Below, piece by piece: positions 63,810-64,000 of a stretch of 64,000 nt of DNA. The notes beneath the pieces were generated by a model, which was not told the DNA's origin, ran no database searches, and saw nothing but the letters and a program-made list of their open reading frames with translations. Positions within the stretch are counted from its first letter, which is position 1; every line of letters begins with the position of its first letter. The stretch lies in assembly GCA_958510825.1 (NCBI GenBank), contig OY294046.1, positions 2,914,001-2,978,000 on the forward strand, given 5' to 3'. This stretch comes from Brachypterus glaber (Eukaryota > Arthropoda > Insecta > Coleoptera > Kateretidae). The position numbers were made by a program, and so were the translations under genes.

Positions 63810-64000
63810 AGTCACCCCCCCCCTTTTAACTTTTGAACGAGTTGAGATATCGACTTCAAATTTAGAACTATTAAATAAGACAACTTAAACTATCTTTTAG
63901 CATATATTTGATATTTTCAGCTCTTAAAATGTGGGCAGGGGGCATGGGGGAAATTTTTTTAAATAGAAAGGGGGGTCGTGTGATACATCATTTTAAAGCT
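63810..64000. mobile_element. Palindromic AGTCACCCCC element (family P), copy 3, runs off the window
   Basis: AAAAGTCACCCCCCCCC, TTTTGAACGAGTTGAGATAT, AAAATGTGGGCAGGGGGCAT and GTGATACATCATTTTAAAGC match the left arm of 50387-51017. The right arm lies outside the window. Confidence 0.85.

Overview
This is an A+T-rich, eukaryotic nuclear segment that is mostly transposable-element sequence. The organism is an arthropod, most likely an insect with a large repeat-rich genome. The evidence is a Hippo/MST-type kinase, a U4/U6.U5 snRNP 27 kDa protein and a ZDHHC palmitoyltransferase of animal type. Jockey-like, piggyBac-like, Helentron-like and tRNA-SINE repeats, all common in insects, surround them. 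I cannot name the species. Nothing bacterial is present: no operons, Shine-Dalgarno sites, CRISPR arrays or rRNA. Many long open frames begin at TTG or GTG or lie in repeats and are not genes.

Only three protein genes look intact. (1) 16557-17333 (-): a short, intronless ZDHHC5/8-type palmitoyltransferase. (2) 43156-44652 (-): an intronless 498-residue Hippo/MST kinase with a C-terminal SARAH domain. (3) 58845-59297 (+): SNRNP27, a tri-snRNP splicing factor with an RS-rich N-terminus. They show no common pathway and are islands in repeats. Coding remnants include a 3' jockey-like reverse transcriptase with a 12-bp target duplication (35201-35990), a piggyBac transposase C-terminus (13701-13930), a BED-type zinc finger (49131-49304), a possible Penelope-like RT piece (22293-22460), a possible tyrosine-recombinase N-terminus (34177-34370), and two copies of an unidentified acidic-tail gene or its ends (2333-3152 and 62251-62806).

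The most unusual locus is 40.78-44.65 kb. Downstream of the Hippo-like gene, its last exon-equivalent (linker, SARAH domain and 3' flank) has been duplicated in tandem at least twice. Inside those copies a module of about 279 bp carrying the SARAH domain is duplicated again, giving about six SARAH-coding modules on one strand. The kinase also has Ser where MST1/2 and fly Hippo have the activating Thr.

Repeat layout. A Helentron-like family with an internal (CAGA)n/(GTCT)n tract and a terminal hairpin has seven copies. A fold-back family with a GCCGCTTGCGGC hairpin has about eight. Other multi-copy families are a TA-flanked MITE (3), a CACACGGAAAG-ended MITE (3), a tRNA-SINE (4), a TWA-flanked Harbinger-like MITE (2), a 907/884-bp TIR element in opposite orientations (2), a 414-bp element (2), a 231-bp element (2), and a palindromic AGTCACCCCC element (3). 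Nested insertions give relative ages: MITE within gene remnant, CACACGGAAAG-MITE within a fold-back, SINE against a palindromic element, Helentron within a TIR element. Single-copy curiosities are an uninterrupted 306-bp palindrome with identical 149-nt arms (19525-19830) and a G+C-rich 1-kb fold-back with a tandem-repeat core (20111-21106). A 200-N assembly gap lies at 5241-5440.
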